Shown piece after piece: positions 8,892-17,754 of a stretch of 47,810 nt of DNA (positions are counted from its first letter, which is position 1; every line of letters begins with the position of its first letter). A program made the position numbers and the translations under genes. Origin of the DNA: an uncultured Spirochaetales bacterium (lineage in GTDB: Bacteria > Spirochaetota > Spirochaetia > DTKZ01); NCBI GenBank assembly GCA_937991975.1, contig CALKLC010000080.1, positions 1 through 47,810 on the forward strand. The letters run 5' to 3'. Under the pieces are notes generated by a model that made no database searches, was not told the origin of the DNA, and worked only from the letters and a program-made list of their open reading frames with translations.

Positions 8892-10163
8892 TTAGGGTGT
8901 GGTACGCTTCCTGTCCCTGGGAAAGAGGGAGGCTTCCTTCACGTTGGAAAGGCCGAGAATCTTCTGTGTAAGCCGCTCCAGGCCAATGGCAAACCCCCCG
9001 TGGGGCGGACAGCCGTACTTGAAGATATCCAGGTATGCACCTAATCCTTCCGGTGTTAAGCCGAATTTGGGCAGTGCGTCGAGGAGCATTTCGTACTGGT
9101 GGATCCGTCTTCCTCCTGTGGTAATTTCCAGGCCCCGAAATAGAAGGTCGAAACTACGGGTTTTCTGACCTTCCGGATACGCGTAGAAGGGGCGTTTCTT
9201 GCGGGGAAAGGCATACACGAACACTGCATCCACCCCATGCTCTTTCACCGCCCAGTCGCATAGGATCCGTTCCCCTTCAGGGTTGATATCGAAGACCTTC
9301 TTTCCCCCTTCCCTGGAGATGATCTCCTTTGCTTCATCGTAAGTCATCCGCGGGATCCGGTTCACCTCATCCTCTGTGGGAACCGTTGCCTTGTAGACCT
9401 CGAGATCCTCCCGGTTTTCTTCCTGCACCAGCCGGAAGATATGGTTCAGGATCCCCTGTTCCAGATCCATCAGTTCATGCTCCGATTCGATGAAAGCCAT
9501 TTCCACATCGAGGGACACGTACTCGTTCAGGTGCCGGGGGGTGTCGTGTTTCTCGGCCCTGTACGCATGGCCGATCTCGAACACCCGTTCCAGCCCGGAA
9601 GAGATCATCGCCTGTTTGTAGAACTGAGGGGACTGGGCCAGGTACACACGGGTGTCGAAGTACTCTACCGAGAACAACCCTGTTCCCCCTTCGGTACCCG
9701 ATCCGATCAGCTTGCTAGTTTTGATTTCAGTAAACCCGTTCTGCCGCAGGTACCTGGAAAAGCCCTTTAAAAGGGTAGCCTGGACTTTAAAGATACTTCG
9801 GATCTTCGGGATTCGGATCGAAAGCATACGGTTGTCCAGGAGGGCTTCCAATGAAAGCTTTTCCGGATCCTGGTTGATGGGAATCGGAAGGTCGGGATGA
9901 GCCTGCGCGAGGATTTCCGTGTTCGCCGCATGGATCTCGAGTCCTCCGGGTGCCTTTTCGTTCTTTCGTACTGTGCCCTGAACAGAGAGCACCGACTCCT
10001 GGGTGAATCCTACTTTCCCTTCATAGACCAATTGGACCATCCCTGTTCGATCCCGTAAGAGGACAAAAGAGATCCCTCCCAGTTCTCGAATCCGGTGGAC
10101 CCATCCCTTCACCTCTACTGCCTGATCCACATAGGTGCCGAGTTCTTTAACCAATATCCGCAC
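8892..10163 (-). CDS. aspS: Aspartyl-tRNA synthetase, archaeal-type, probably non-discriminating
   Basis: It charges tRNA-Asp, and probably tRNA-Asn, with aspartate. The short form (about 423 residues) lacks the bacterial GAD insert. It shows the class II motifs around [22 protein letters not shown] with RHLNEY, and ends [14 protein letters not shown] then [11 protein letters not shown]. In the anticodon-binding domain, [11 protein letters not shown] has His where discriminating archaeal enzymes carry Trp; that His is a reported hallmark of the non-discriminating kind. GTG at 10163 is chosen because GGAGG stands six bases upstream. It overlaps the gatB-fusion stop by 17 bases. The GatCAB genes directly upstream are the partner expected for turning Asp-tRNA-Asn into Asn-tRNA-Asn. 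Confidence 0.9.
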   Translation of the reverse strand: MRILVKELGTYVDQAVEVKGWVHRIRELGGISFVLLRDRTGMVQLVYEGKVGFTQESVLSVQGTVRKNEKAPGGLEIHAANTEILAQAHPDLPIPINQDPEKLSLEALLDNRMLSIRIPKIRSIFKVQATLLKGFSRYLRQNGFTEIKTSKLIGSGTEGGTGLFSVEYFDTRVYLAQSPQFYKQAMISSGLERVFEIGHAYRAEKHDTPRHLNEYVSLDVEMAFIESEHELMDLEQGILNHIFRLVQEENREDLEVYKATVPTEDEVNRIPRMTYDEAKEIISREGGKKVFDINPEGERILCDWAVKEHGVDAVFVYAFPRKKRPFYAYPEGQKTRSFDLLFRGLEITTGGRRIHQYEMLLDALPKFGLTPEGLGAYLDIFKYGCPPHGGFAIGLERLTQKILGLSNVKEASLFPRDRKRTTP

Positions 10164-12555
10164 TGTTTGCCTCCATCCAGCGAAGGATCTCCTCATCCGA
10201 TTCCGCATAAAGCGAAGCAGCGATCAGCTTTGTGTACACGCTTTCTGTGGCAAGCCCTCCCATAGGAATCGCTCCTTCTTTCCAAAGTGCATGGGCTGTC
10301 ACATACCCGGAAAAATCCACAATCCCCTCCTGTTGAGAGGTGCAAAAAAAGTGGACCCCTTCCTGTTTCCCGATTTCAAAAGCCTTTTTCAGGGAAAAGG
10401 GACTTTGCCGCAGGTTGGCTGTTCCCGTATCGAAGAGTTCCAGAATAAAGAATCGTACACCCGCCTTGATGAGGGAAAGGAGCTGTTCACCCTGCATACA
10501 GGGGAATACTTTTACAATGAACACCCGCCGCACAATGCCTTCGATTCGCATCCGAAGGGATTCCTCTTCCAGCCCTCCTCCAAAGAGGGGGAAAGGCGAG
10601 GGGGCTTCTTTCCGTATCCGCTTCTGGTTCCATGTATAGAACCGCATGGGGTCCAGACTGGAGAACCTGAGGTTGACCGGCTCGAATCTCTCACCGCCGA
10701 ATACGACGGAAACCCCACCTCTGCCCTGAGCAGCCAGTTCTACGGCTTGCAGGATGTTCTGTGCTGCCTCCGTGCCTTCTTCCGGGGGCAGGGAGGCTGC
10801 GGTGAACACGAGGGGGATCTCTGCCTTGCCGAAGAGCCAGTGGAATAGGGAAGCGGTATAGGCAAGGGTATCGGTTCCATGGGTAATAACGATTCCTTTC
10901 GCGTTTCCTTCCTGAAGAAGGGAGGCTGTTCGAAGAATAAGGGTAGCCCAATCAGCCGGGGTGATCTCTTCGCTCAGAATTTCCTCTCCCGGCAATTCCT
11001 CCACCCGCACCCTATCTTTCCAGGCCGGATCCTGCTGGAGAATCTTCTGAATGGCTATACTTCCTCCAGGTACCACCATCCCGTCCCTGTCCCGCCTGCC
11101 GGAGATGGCTCCTCCAAAGGTCAGGAGGTAGAGGGAACTCGCCTGAAGCCGTTCCTTCAGGAGGGTCTGCACTACCCGCGGATCCGCTTTTCCTCCCGTT
11201 TCCTTCATAATTTGCCCCACGAGGAACCCCCACGGCTTCATGTCACCCTTGCGAATCGTTTCCACCACATGGGGATTCCGGGCCAAAATCTTTTCGACAA
11301 TACCGCCGATGGTTCCGAGATCCGTAATCTGTTCCCAGCCACGCTCCTTCAGAATCTGAGCGGGAGATTTGTCCTCCTGGAACAGGATTTCCAGCACCTG
11401 TTTGCCCAGCTTTCCGTGGATCTTTCCCTCCTGGAGCAGAACCAGAAGTTCGGCAAAACGCTCCGGGCTAAGGGGACTTGCAGGTAGAGTGATTCCCTGC
11501 CGGTTCAAAAGTTTCTGCACATCGGAAGAAAGCCAGGTAGCAGCCGCTGCAGGATCCGCTCCCTGTCCTACCGTTCGTTCGAAAAAATCGGCCGTGCTCT
11601 TTTCCGCTGTAAGAAACTCGGCCAGAGCCTCGGAAAGGTTGTACTGGGTAAGGAACCGGTTCTTTCTCTGGTCAGGGAGTTCCACCAGACTTTCTTCCAC
11701 TTCCTTCAGGAAGATTTCGTCCGCAGTGAACGGGGGAAGGTCCGGTTCGGGGAAATATCGGTAATCGTGGGCGCTTTCCTTCCTCCGCATCCCTTCGGTA
11801 ATGTCCCTATTCTCGTTCCACAGGCGGGTTTCCTGCAGGATCGTTCCCCCCCGGCTAAGGATTTCCTCCTGTCGGGCGATTTCGTAGTTCAAAGCCAGGC
11901 GAACGAATCGGGAAGAGTTGAGGTTCTTGATTTCCACCTTCTTCCCCAAACCCTGCCCGCGGAGGTTTACGGACACGTTTGCGTCGCAGCGGAGGGACCC
12001 TTCCTCCATGTTCCCGTCGCATACCCCCAGGTAGCGGACCATCCGTCGAAAGTTCTGCAGAAGAACCTCTGCCTCTTCCCCGATTTCCAGGTCCGGCTCC
12101 GTTACAATTTCCAGCAGGGGAGTGCCTGCCCGGTTATAATCGAGGAGGGACAGATCCCCCGCATGGATCGATTTCCCTGCATCCTCTTCCAGATGCACCT
12201 CATGAATCCGCACCCGTTTCTTCTTCTTGCGAAACTCGATATCCATGTACCCGTTCCGGCCAATGGGAAACGCATACTGGGAAATCTGATAGTTCTTGGG
12301 CATATCAGGGTAAAAATAGTTCTTTCGTTCGAATACAGTGACTGGACTCAACTGGCAGTTCAGCGCGCGTGCCACCACATACCCGTACTTTACCGCTTCC
12401 CTGTTCAGGGAAGGGAGGACCCCTGGGTACCCCATACAGACAGGACATACATTCGTGTTTGGTTCATCCCCGAACCGGACCGGGCAAGAACAGAACACCT
12501 TAGACTGGGTGAGCAGTTGGATATGGATCTCTAAACCGATGAAGGATTGATACAC
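10147..12555 (-). CDS. gatB: GatB fused to an L-asparaginase/GatD-like domain
   Basis: Residues 1 to about 470 are a full GatB, the tRNA-binding and kinase subunit of the Asp/Glu-tRNA amidotransferase: GLEIHIQL at the start, CPVCMGYPGVLP, KNYFYPDMPKNYQISQY, and the tail domain ending VQTLLKERLQ. With no linker or stop, residues about 471-802 form an asparaginase fold: LLTFGGAISG, LSEEIT, GIVITHGTDTLAYT, FTAASLPP. In E. coli AnsB numbering, Ser58 and the Thr89-Asp90 pair are kept. Thr12 (the nucleophile in GGT) is Ala, and the Lys162 position appears to be Asn. Archaeal GatD is a related amide-hydrolysing partner of GatE, but here GatA is also present. The domain may be an inactive Asn/Gln-binding module; this is inference. 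Confidence 0.93.
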   Translation of the reverse strand: MYQSFIGLEIHIQLLTQSKVFCSCPVRFGDEPNTNVCPVCMGYPGVLPSLNREAVKYGYVVARALNCQLSPVTVFERKNYFYPDMPKNYQISQYAFPIGRNGYMDIEFRKKKKRVRIHEVHLEEDAGKSIHAGDLSLLDYNRAGTPLLEIVTEPDLEIGEEAEVLLQNFRRMVRYLGVCDGNMEEGSLRCDANVSVNLRGQGLGKKVEIKNLNSSRFVRLALNYEIARQEEILSRGGTILQETRLWNENRDITEGMRRKESAHDYRYFPEPDLPPFTADEIFLKEVEESLVELPDQRKNRFLTQYNLSEALAEFLTAEKSTADFFERTVGQGADPAAAATWLSSDVQKLLNRQGITLPASPLSPERFAELLVLLQEGKIHGKLGKQVLEILFQEDKSPAQILKERGWEQITDLGTIGGIVEKILARNPHVVETIRKGDMKPWGFLVGQIMKETGGKADPRVVQTLLKERLQASSLYLLTFGGAISGRRDRDGMVVPGGSIAIQKILQQDPAWKDRVRVEELPGEEILSEEITPADWATLILRTASLLQEGNAKGIVITHGTDTLAYTASLFHWLFGKAEIPLVFTAASLPPEEGTEAAQNILQAVELAAQGRGGVSVVFGGERFEPVNLRFSSLDPMRFYTWNQKRIRKEAPSPFPLFGGGLEEESLRMRIEGIVRRVFIVKVFPCMQGEQLLSLIKAGVRFFILELFDTGTANLRQSPFSLKKAFEIGKQEGVHFFCTSQQEGIVDFSGYVTAHALWKEGAIPMGGLATESVYTKLIAASLYAESDEEILRWMEANSADIG

Positions 12556-12558
12556 AGC

Positions 12559-13962
12559 TTAACTCCAGGGTGAAGTATTGGTAGGCGCCTTGGGGGGCGG
12601 TACAACCCCGGCGAACCTCCGAGCCACCTGAAACAATAGATCCTCGGCGAAAACCGGTGCCATCAGCTGGAAACCCACCGGCAGACCCCCTTCCAGCCCC
12701 GCGGGAAAACTCAACGCAGGGATACCAGCAAGGTTTGCCGCTGTAGTAAACCGATCGGCCACCTTCTGCTGGAAAGGATCCAGACCCTCGGCTCCATGCC
12801 TGAAGGCCTGTGTAGGGAATACAGGGGAAAGGATCACATCAACCTCGTGAAACACCCGATCGAAATCCTTCCGGATGGCCGTTCGGATCCTCTGGGCCCG
12901 TTGATAGTACTGATCCTGAAATCCGGACCGAAGCACGTAGGTGCCTAACAGGATCCGCAGTTTCACCTCGTCTCCGAACCCTTCACTCCGGGCCTTCCGG
13001 ACCAGCTCTTCCGGGTTTTCCGCGTACTCCGGCCGGTAGCCATACCGGATCCCTGTGTAGCGGGCAAGGTTCGCGCTGGCCTCTGCCATGGCGATGGTAT
13101 AATAGACAGGCGCGTAATACTCGAGCATGGAGAGTTCCACCGGCTCTATTTCGTAGCCGAGAGATCGAAGCACCTCCTGGGTAGTTTTGTACGCCCTCTC
13201 TACCCCTGCCTCCAGCCCAAGATTTCCCGTAACCACACCGATCCGGCGGACCTGTCTCTCAGCACCCTCATTGCCCCATGCTTTAACAGGCGGTTCTACC
13301 GAAGTTTGGTCCCGATCGTCTTTTCCTCGAATATGGGTAAACATTTCGGCAGTGATCTCCACCGTAGAGGCACAGATTCCCACCACATCCAGTGAAGAGG
13401 CATACGCCACTAATCCGTACCGGGATACAACCCCGTAGGTAGGCTTTAACCCATAGATTCCACAGAACGCGGCAGGTTGCCGGACTGACCCTCCCGTATC
13501 CGAACCGAGGGCAAAGGGTACCAGGCCGCAGGCAACCGCAGCCGCACTCCCGCCGGAGGACCCTCCTGCCACCCGGTCCAGGTCCCAGGGATTGTTCGTC
13601 CGCTTGTAGAAGGAAGTGTCGCTGGAAGACCCCATACCGAACTCGTCCATATTGGTCTTCCCCACTACAACTGCCCCTGCCTGCTGTAATTTTTCCACTG
13701 CAGTAGCGGTATATGGGGAAACAAACCCTTCCAGGATCCGGGATCCGCAGGTAAGGCGAAACCCTTTGACAGCCAGAATATCCTTTACCGCGAAGGGGAC
13801 TCCCTTTAGAGGGCCTTCCGCTGAGCTTTCTGTTAGCCCACGACGGGGATCGAACTCAAGAAAGGCTCCGATTTTGGGTTCGATTGTTTCTACATACCGC
13901 TGGTACGTCTCTAAATTCTTAGGATCGGATAAAAGACCGATCCAGCGTGTCATGGAAGACAT
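12559..13962 (-). CDS. gatA: Asp/Glu-tRNA(Asn/Gln) amidotransferase subunit A
   Basis: GatA is the glutaminase subunit that releases ammonia for amidation by GatB. The amidase signature is intact: the catalytic Lys in [14 protein letters not shown] (near residue 60), the cis-Ser region [14 protein letters not shown], and the nucleophile Ser in [16 protein letters not shown]. 467 residues, a normal length. It starts at ATG 13962, a few bases after TGAGG, which overlaps the gatC stop region. It is four bases from gatB. Since GatA looks catalytically complete, the extra asparaginase-like domain on GatB is not needed to supply ammonia. Confidence 0.95.
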   Translation of the reverse strand: MSSMTRWIGLLSDPKNLETYQRYVETIEPKIGAFLEFDPRRGLTESSAEGPLKGVPFAVKDILAVKGFRLTCGSRILEGFVSPYTATAVEKLQQAGAVVVGKTNMDEFGMGSSSDTSFYKRTNNPWDLDRVAGGSSGGSAAAVACGLVPFALGSDTGGSVRQPAAFCGIYGLKPTYGVVSRYGLVAYASSLDVVGICASTVEITAEMFTHIRGKDDRDQTSVEPPVKAWGNEGAERQVRRIGVVTGNLGLEAGVERAYKTTQEVLRSLGYEIEPVELSMLEYYAPVYYTIAMAEASANLARYTGIRYGYRPEYAENPEELVRKARSEGFGDEVKLRILLGTYVLRSGFQDQYYQRAQRIRTAIRKDFDRVFHEVDVILSPVFPTQAFRHGAEGLDPFQQKVADRFTTAANLAGIPALSFPAGLEGGLPVGFQLMAPVFAEDLLFQVARRFAGVVPPPKAPTNTSPWS

Positions 13963-13968
13963 GGGGCC

Positions 13969-14247
13969 TCACAGTATATTGGGGATAACGATGAATCGAG
14001 CCTCTGTTTCGGGTGCATTCTCCAACAGAGAATCCGTATCCGTGAAAGGAAGGACATCATCAGGCCGTGTACGATTCTCCCGTACCAGCGCGTGTGTGGT
14101 AGGGGGAAGATCTGAAACATCAACCTCCATCATTTTGGAGAAGTATTGCAACATCTGATCTACCGCCCCCTCGAGCTTTTCGTATTCTTCCTCATCCAGC
14201 TCCAGATACGCCAGGGCAGCCGTAATACGAAGTTCCTGTAAATCCAT
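13969..14247 (-). CDS. gatC: Asp/Glu-tRNA amidotransferase subunit C
   Basis: GatC is the small chaperone-like strap of the GatCAB complex. The 92 residues show the family pattern: an N-terminal ITAALAYLELDEEEYEKLEGAVDQMLQ helix pair, VDVSDLPPT in the middle, and the closing region with FTDTDSLLENAPETEARFIVIPNIL. It heads the operon gatC-gatA-gatB-aspS, and the run continues without a large gap through nagZ, ROK, ppx and ppk. Its start codon has only a poor ribosome site very close by (AGG directly before ATG), and a promoter-like sequence lies just upstream (see site), so the mRNA leader may be only a few bases long. Confidence 0.93.
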   Translation of the reverse strand: MDLQELRITAALAYLELDEEEYEKLEGAVDQMLQYFSKMMEVDVSDLPPTTHALVRENRTRPDDVLPFTDTDSLLENAPETEARFIVIPNIL

Positions 14248-14258
14248 CCTGCTTCAAA

Positions 14259-14287
14259 CTTGTACTATCTCTTAGATTCTCTGTCAA
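14259..14287 (-). promoter_or_regulatory. Promoter of the gatCAB-aspS run
   Basis: TTGACA (14282-14287, read on the minus strand), a 17-base spacer and TACAAG (14259-14264). The -10 box ends 11 bases before the gatC start codon, so the leader would be about 4-5 bases. Confidence 0.5.
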
Positions 14288-14348
14288 GAAAGAAGCCACT
14301 AACACGCTTAACCTGCCTATCTATATATAATAAAAACAAATATTTTAT

Positions 14349-14377
14349 TTGACTTATAGCCCGATTCACGTTATTGT
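14349..14377 (+). promoter_or_regulatory. Promoter for the glycosidase gene
   Basis: TTGACT (14349-14354), a 17-base spacer and TATTGT (14372-14377), behind a very A/T-rich stretch at 14321-14348 that could act as an UP element. Transcription from here would give a leader of about 100 bases. Confidence 0.45.
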
Positions 14378-14392
14378 ATTAGGTATACTTGC

Positions 14393-14431
14393 ATTGAAAT
14401 GGGTATGCGGGTATAGTTCTCCCATTTCAAT
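14393..14431 (+). promoter_or_regulatory. Perfect 11-bp inverted repeat in the glycosidase leader
   Basis: ATTGAAATGGG (14393-14403) and its exact complement CCCATTTCAAT (14421-14431) with 17 bases between. No T run follows, so it is not a terminator. It may be a leader hairpin or an operator just downstream of the promoter. Confidence 0.6.
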
Positions 14432-14482
14432 CGGTTTAATCCTAACGATCCTTCTTTTTTGTATCAGCGTGAGGGGAAGTAC

Positions 14483-15904
14483 GTGACTAAGAAAGATTTT
14501 CCAACTATTCACTTCTACGACCAGGATTTTGTCGACCTTTACGACCAAACCTGGGCATGGATCCAGGATTTCATGCAGAAAGGAACTCCGGAAAACCAGC
14601 TTCAAAAACAGTACTTCAACTATCCCGAAAACAAGACCATCAACCAGTTCGAATCCATCATGTCTACCTTCTTTCTCGTGTACTCGAACCGCAACTTCCC
14701 GGCTACTCCCCAGCTGGACAATTTCTACGAGAAGCAGGAACCTTCGGGCGCGATTCGTTCCGATTATAGCATCGTCGATGGAAAACCAGTGTTCCATAAG
14801 GACAATCCCGAAGGGGTGAATCCTCCCCTTTTCTCCTGGGCAGAGTACAACCTCTACCACAAGGTAGGAAACAAGAAACGGATTCGGGATATCATGCCTA
14901 TACTGGAAAAGTACTTTGCCTGGCTCGAAACCACTTTCCGAAGAGAAAACGGGTTGTACGAAGTTCCCCAGGCAGCCACCAAAATGGATAACAGCCCCCG
15001 TAAGGGGCTCTGCTATCCAGTAGACTTCAATGCCCAGCAAGCCATCAACGCTCTGTACCTTTCCGAGTTGGGGGATCTCCTGAACGACAAGGAAATCAGT
15101 TTCAAGTACAAGCGGCTTTACTTCACTTTAAAGACCCGCATCAACAGCATGATGTGGAACGAAGAGGACGGGATCTACTACGACCTGGATAAGCACGGGC
15201 AGCAAATCAAGGTAAAAACCATTGCCTCCTTCTGGCCCCTCCTCGCAGAGATCCCCAACGAAGCGAAGTCAGAAAAGCTCATTGCCCACCTCAAGAATCC
15301 TGAAACCTTCGGTACCGAGCATCCCTTTCCTACCCTTGCGGCTAACGAGCCCCTCTTCGAAAAATCGGGAATGGGGTTCCGCGGGTCCGTATACCCACCT
15401 TTCACTTTTATGGTGATCAAGGGGCTGGAAAAGTACAACCATTACGAACTGGCCCGTTCCAGCGCCATTCGCCACCTGTACTACATGATCGACACCCTCC
15501 ATCCCATGGGCAAGGATAGGGGGAACGTATGGGAAGCGTATGCCCCTCGATCCGAAGGCCCCGCAAAGTGGCAGGGAAAGGAAGGGTTTCCCCGGCCACG
15601 ATTCCTTCCCTACACAGCTTTATCCACCATCACGCTGATGATCGAAAACGTAATCGGCCTTTCCATCAGTCTACCCCGAAAAACAGTGGATTGGATCATT
15701 CCCACCCTGGAGGTGATGGGAATCGAGAACCTTTCCCTCAAGCGGAACTTCATCACGATCCTCAGCAACAAAAGTAGCCGGGGGTGGGAAATCCGGCTGG
15801 AATCGGAGAAGCTCTACTACTTCACCATCGATATTATCGGGCAGAAGCGGAAAACCCTACCCATTCCATCAGGGAAGTGTTCGATGCTTATTGACAAACT
15901 CTAG
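14483..15904 (+). CDS. Clan GH-G glycosidase (GH37/GH63-like)
   Basis: This is an (alpha/alpha)6-barrel glycosidase of the trehalase / mannosylglycerate hydrolase / glucosidase I group. Marks in order are GVNPPLFSWAEYNLY, KMDNSPRKG, VDFNAQQAINALY, FRGSVYPPFTF and GNVWEAYAPRSEGP, the last likely holding the catalytic Glu. About 473 residues with no signal peptide, so cytoplasmic. GTG at 14483 is preferred because GAGGGGA lies about six bases upstream; the open frame extends eight codons further back to 14459. The substrate may be trehalose, mannosylglycerate or a related compatible solute; sequence alone does not decide. The last codons overlap the region of the next gene. Confidence 0.8.
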   Translation: MTKKDFPTIHFYDQDFVDLYDQTWAWIQDFMQKGTPENQLQKQYFNYPENKTINQFESIMSTFFLVYSNRNFPATPQLDNFYEKQEPSGAIRSDYSIVDGKPVFHKDNPEGVNPPLFSWAEYNLYHKVGNKKRIRDIMPILEKYFAWLETTFRRENGLYEVPQAATKMDNSPRKGLCYPVDFNAQQAINALYLSELGDLLNDKEISFKYKRLYFTLKTRINSMMWNEEDGIYYDLDKHGQQIKVKTIASFWPLLAEIPNEAKSEKLIAHLKNPETFGTEHPFPTLAANEPLFEKSGMGFRGSVYPPFTFMVIKGLEKYNHYELARSSAIRHLYYMIDTLHPMGKDRGNVWEAYAPRSEGPAKWQGKEGFPRPRFLPYTALSTITLMIENVIGLSISLPRKTVDWIIPTLEVMGIENLSLKRNFITILSNKSSRGWEIRLESEKLYYFTIDIIGQKRKTLPIPSGKCSMLIDKL

Positions 15905-15926
15905 CCTTTGGGGGAAAACCCTCCCT

Positions 15927-16739
15927 ATGGAACAATTCTTTCCTGGAGACGAGTACGTCACTCCTCCCGATGCGCCCCTCTTCCTGGGAACCCACCTGTT
16001 CGGCTGGACGCGGTGGAACCTCTATTTCCGCTTTTTTCGAATCGTACTTCGGTCCCGAGCCATGGCAATCCGTTCTGTGTATGACGATCAGGCCCTGGCT
16101 GAACAATCCTACCTTATCATTAAAGCCGTCGAAGGGTGCGGGGGAAAATTCCATATCAAGGGGTTCGATCATATCCGGAAAACCCAGGGCCCTGTGGTGT
16201 TCGTAGCCAATCACATGAGCACCCTGGAAACCACGATCTTCCCTGCCCTCATCACCCCCATCAAATCCACTTCCTTCGTTGTGAAAGATACTCTTGTACG
16301 GGGCCCTGTGTTCGGTCCTGTGATGCGATCTTTAGATCCCATTGCGGTCACCCGGAAGGACCCCCGGAAGGATCTGACAGCTGTCCTGGAACAGGGGGTA
16401 AGGATCCTGGAGAAAGGCCGGTCCCTCGTGATCTTCCCCCAGAGTACCCGTTCGTACGAGTTCGACCCCGCCCGCTTCAATACTCTGGGGGTAAAACTCG
16501 CTTCCCGGGCTAATGTGCCCATTATCCCCGTGGCATTGAAAACAGATTTCTGGAGCAACGGTTTGATCCTCAGGGGCTTCGGTAAAGTAAAGCGAAAGGA
16601 ACCGATCCATATCGAGTTCGGACCTGCAGTACATCTCACCGGCCGGGGCAAAGAAGAGCACAGGCAAATCATCGAGTTCATCACCAGCCGGCTGAAAACA
16701 TGGGAAGTCCCTGTACTAAAGCGGGAAGAGCCGACCTAG
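15927..16739 (+). CDS. PlsC-like 1-acyl-glycerol-3-phosphate acyltransferase
   Basis: It is predicted to transfer an acyl chain to lysophosphatidate at the inner membrane. The acyltransferase motif I reads NHMSTLE (H plus four, then Glu), motif III IFPQSTRS, and motif IV region VPIIPVALKTD. About 270 residues from ATG 15927; a TTG at 15891 that overlaps the glycosidase stop is an alternative. No clear leading membrane helix is seen apart from LYFRFFRIVLRS near residues 30-41. It follows the glycosidase by about 20 bases and is probably in the same transcript. Its closest pathway is phospholipid synthesis, but some relatives act on other acyl acceptors. Confidence 0.82.
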   Translation: MEQFFPGDEYVTPPDAPLFLGTHLFGWTRWNLYFRFFRIVLRSRAMAIRSVYDDQALAEQSYLIIKAVEGCGGKFHIKGFDHIRKTQGPVVFVANHMSTLETTIFPALITPIKSTSFVVKDTLVRGPVFGPVMRSLDPIAVTRKDPRKDLTAVLEQGVRILEKGRSLVIFPQSTRSYEFDPARFNTLGVKLASRANVPIIPVALKTDFWSNGLILRGFGKVKRKEPIHIEFGPAVHLTGRGKEEHRQIIEFITSRLKTWEVPVLKREEPT

Positions 16740-16827
16740 AAAATTTACTCGAAATAAAAACCCGGCCATCTCTCCTGGGGGGCCCTTTGAACCGTACAAA
16801 CCTTCAAGATTTACCCTATGGATCCCC

Positions 16828-17526
16828 CTATACCAGTTCGAGAGCTACCCGCACCATGGAGTCGAATGTCCGTTCCCGCTCCTCCGCACTTACCGCTGTT
16901 TGATGGGGGAGGCTATCGCTCACTGTGAGAATCGAGAGGGCTTTCACCCTGAACTTTGCCGCTATCGTATAGAGGGCCGCGGATTCCATCTCCACTGCCA
17001 GTACCCCATACTCGGCCCAGAGTTTCCACCCATTTGGATCATCGTCGTAGAAGGTGTCACTCGCCAGAACCGAACCGGCCCGCACAGGAATCTCCATCCG
17101 CTCTGCCGCCTGCCACGCCGATAGTAACAGGGAAAAATCGGCCGTAGGAGCATAATCCATCCCCTTGAACCGGAGCCGGTTCATGGCCGAGTTGGTGCAC
17201 GCGCTCACTGCGAGAATCACATCCCGGAGGGCGATATCCTCCTGAAGGGCGCCGCAGCTCCCGATTCGGATCAACCGGTTCGCTCCGTAGGAATCGATGA
17301 GTTCATGCACATAGATCCCGAGGGAAGGCATGCCCATCCCCGTACCCTGTACAGAAACCCGTTTCCCTTTGTAGGTTCCTGTAAACCCCAGCATGTTTCG
17401 CACCCGGTTGTAGCAACGGGGATTCTCCAGGAAAGTCTCTGCAACGTACTGCGCCCGGAGGGGATCCCCCGGAAGTAGAACCGTTTCTGCAATTTCACCT
17501 GGTTTCGCGCTGATATGTACACTCAT
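16828..17526 (-). CDS. deoD: Purine nucleoside phosphorylase DeoD-type
   Basis: It cleaves purine (deoxy)nucleosides with phosphate to the base and (deoxy)ribose-1-phosphate. The family marks are all present: [49 protein letters not shown], and [13 protein letters not shown] with the substrate-binding Met-Glu. About 232 residues, normal. ATG at 17526 is chosen; the frame is open 13 codons further up but those include the promoter. The promoter -10 box lies seven bases before this ATG. It is convergent with the acyltransferase and divergent from the SDR. Confidence 0.93.
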   Translation of the reverse strand: MSVHISAKPGEIAETVLLPGDPLRAQYVAETFLENPRCYNRVRNMLGFTGTYKGKRVSVQGTGMGMPSLGIYVHELIDSYGANRLIRIGSCGALQEDIALRDVILAVSACTNSAMNRLRFKGMDYAPTADFSLLLSAWQAAERMEIPVRAGSVLASDTFYDDDPNGWKLWAEYGVLAVEMESAALYTIAAKFRVKALSILTVSDSLPHQTAVSAEERERTFDSMVRVALELV

Positions 17527-17533
17527 GGTGCCT

Positions 17534-17562
17534 ACTATACGGCAAGAGTCGAGCTTGCGCAA
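17534..17562 (-). promoter_or_regulatory. deoD promoter, probably leaderless
   Basis: TTGCGC (17557-17562), a 17-base spacer and TATAGT (17534-17539) on the minus strand. Only seven bases separate the -10 box from the deoD ATG, so transcription should begin at or next to the start codon. Confidence 0.6.
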
Positions 17563-17658
17563 CAAAGAGAGACAGCGCTCAGATTAAGAAAAGAACATAG
17601 CCACCCAGTTGAATAAAGAGCGCATCCGTCCAGCCATTCAGCAGCATGGATCATAGTT

Positions 17659-17667
17659 TGTCAGACA
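17659..17667 (+). promoter_or_regulatory. Possible FadR/FCD-type operator
   Basis: TGTCAGACA is a perfect dyad (TGTC, A, GACA) upstream of the SDR promoter. GntR/FCD regulators often bind dyads of this kind, and one such regulator is encoded in the same transcript. Its position upstream of -35 would suit an activator or a roadblock. Speculative. Confidence 0.3.
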
Positions 17668-17692
17668 TCTTGCCACTACATCCGATTTTCTC

Positions 17693-17721
17693 TTGTCAAA
17701 AAGCCTTCAACGCCGTAAGAT
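17693..17721 (+). promoter_or_regulatory. Promoter of the SDR-fadR operon
   Basis: TTGTCA (17693-17698), 17 bases, TAAGAT (17716-17721). The expected leader of about 27 bases includes the AAGGAG ribosome site of the SDR gene. Confidence 0.55.
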
Positions 17722-17754
17722 ACCCCAGATATAGATGGGAAAGGAGTGACAGCA

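Noticed and set aside
11767-12534. A 255-codon open frame on the plus strand opposite gatB.
   Set aside because: The opposite strand codes for clear GatB motifs. This frame shows no family signature and no ribosome site.
10147-12555. The GatB-asparaginase join as an artefact of a missed stop codon.
   Set aside because: The frame is uninterrupted, both domains are complete, and the next gene overlaps its end by 17 bases, so a true fused gene is the simplest reading. Sequencing error at the junction was not excluded.
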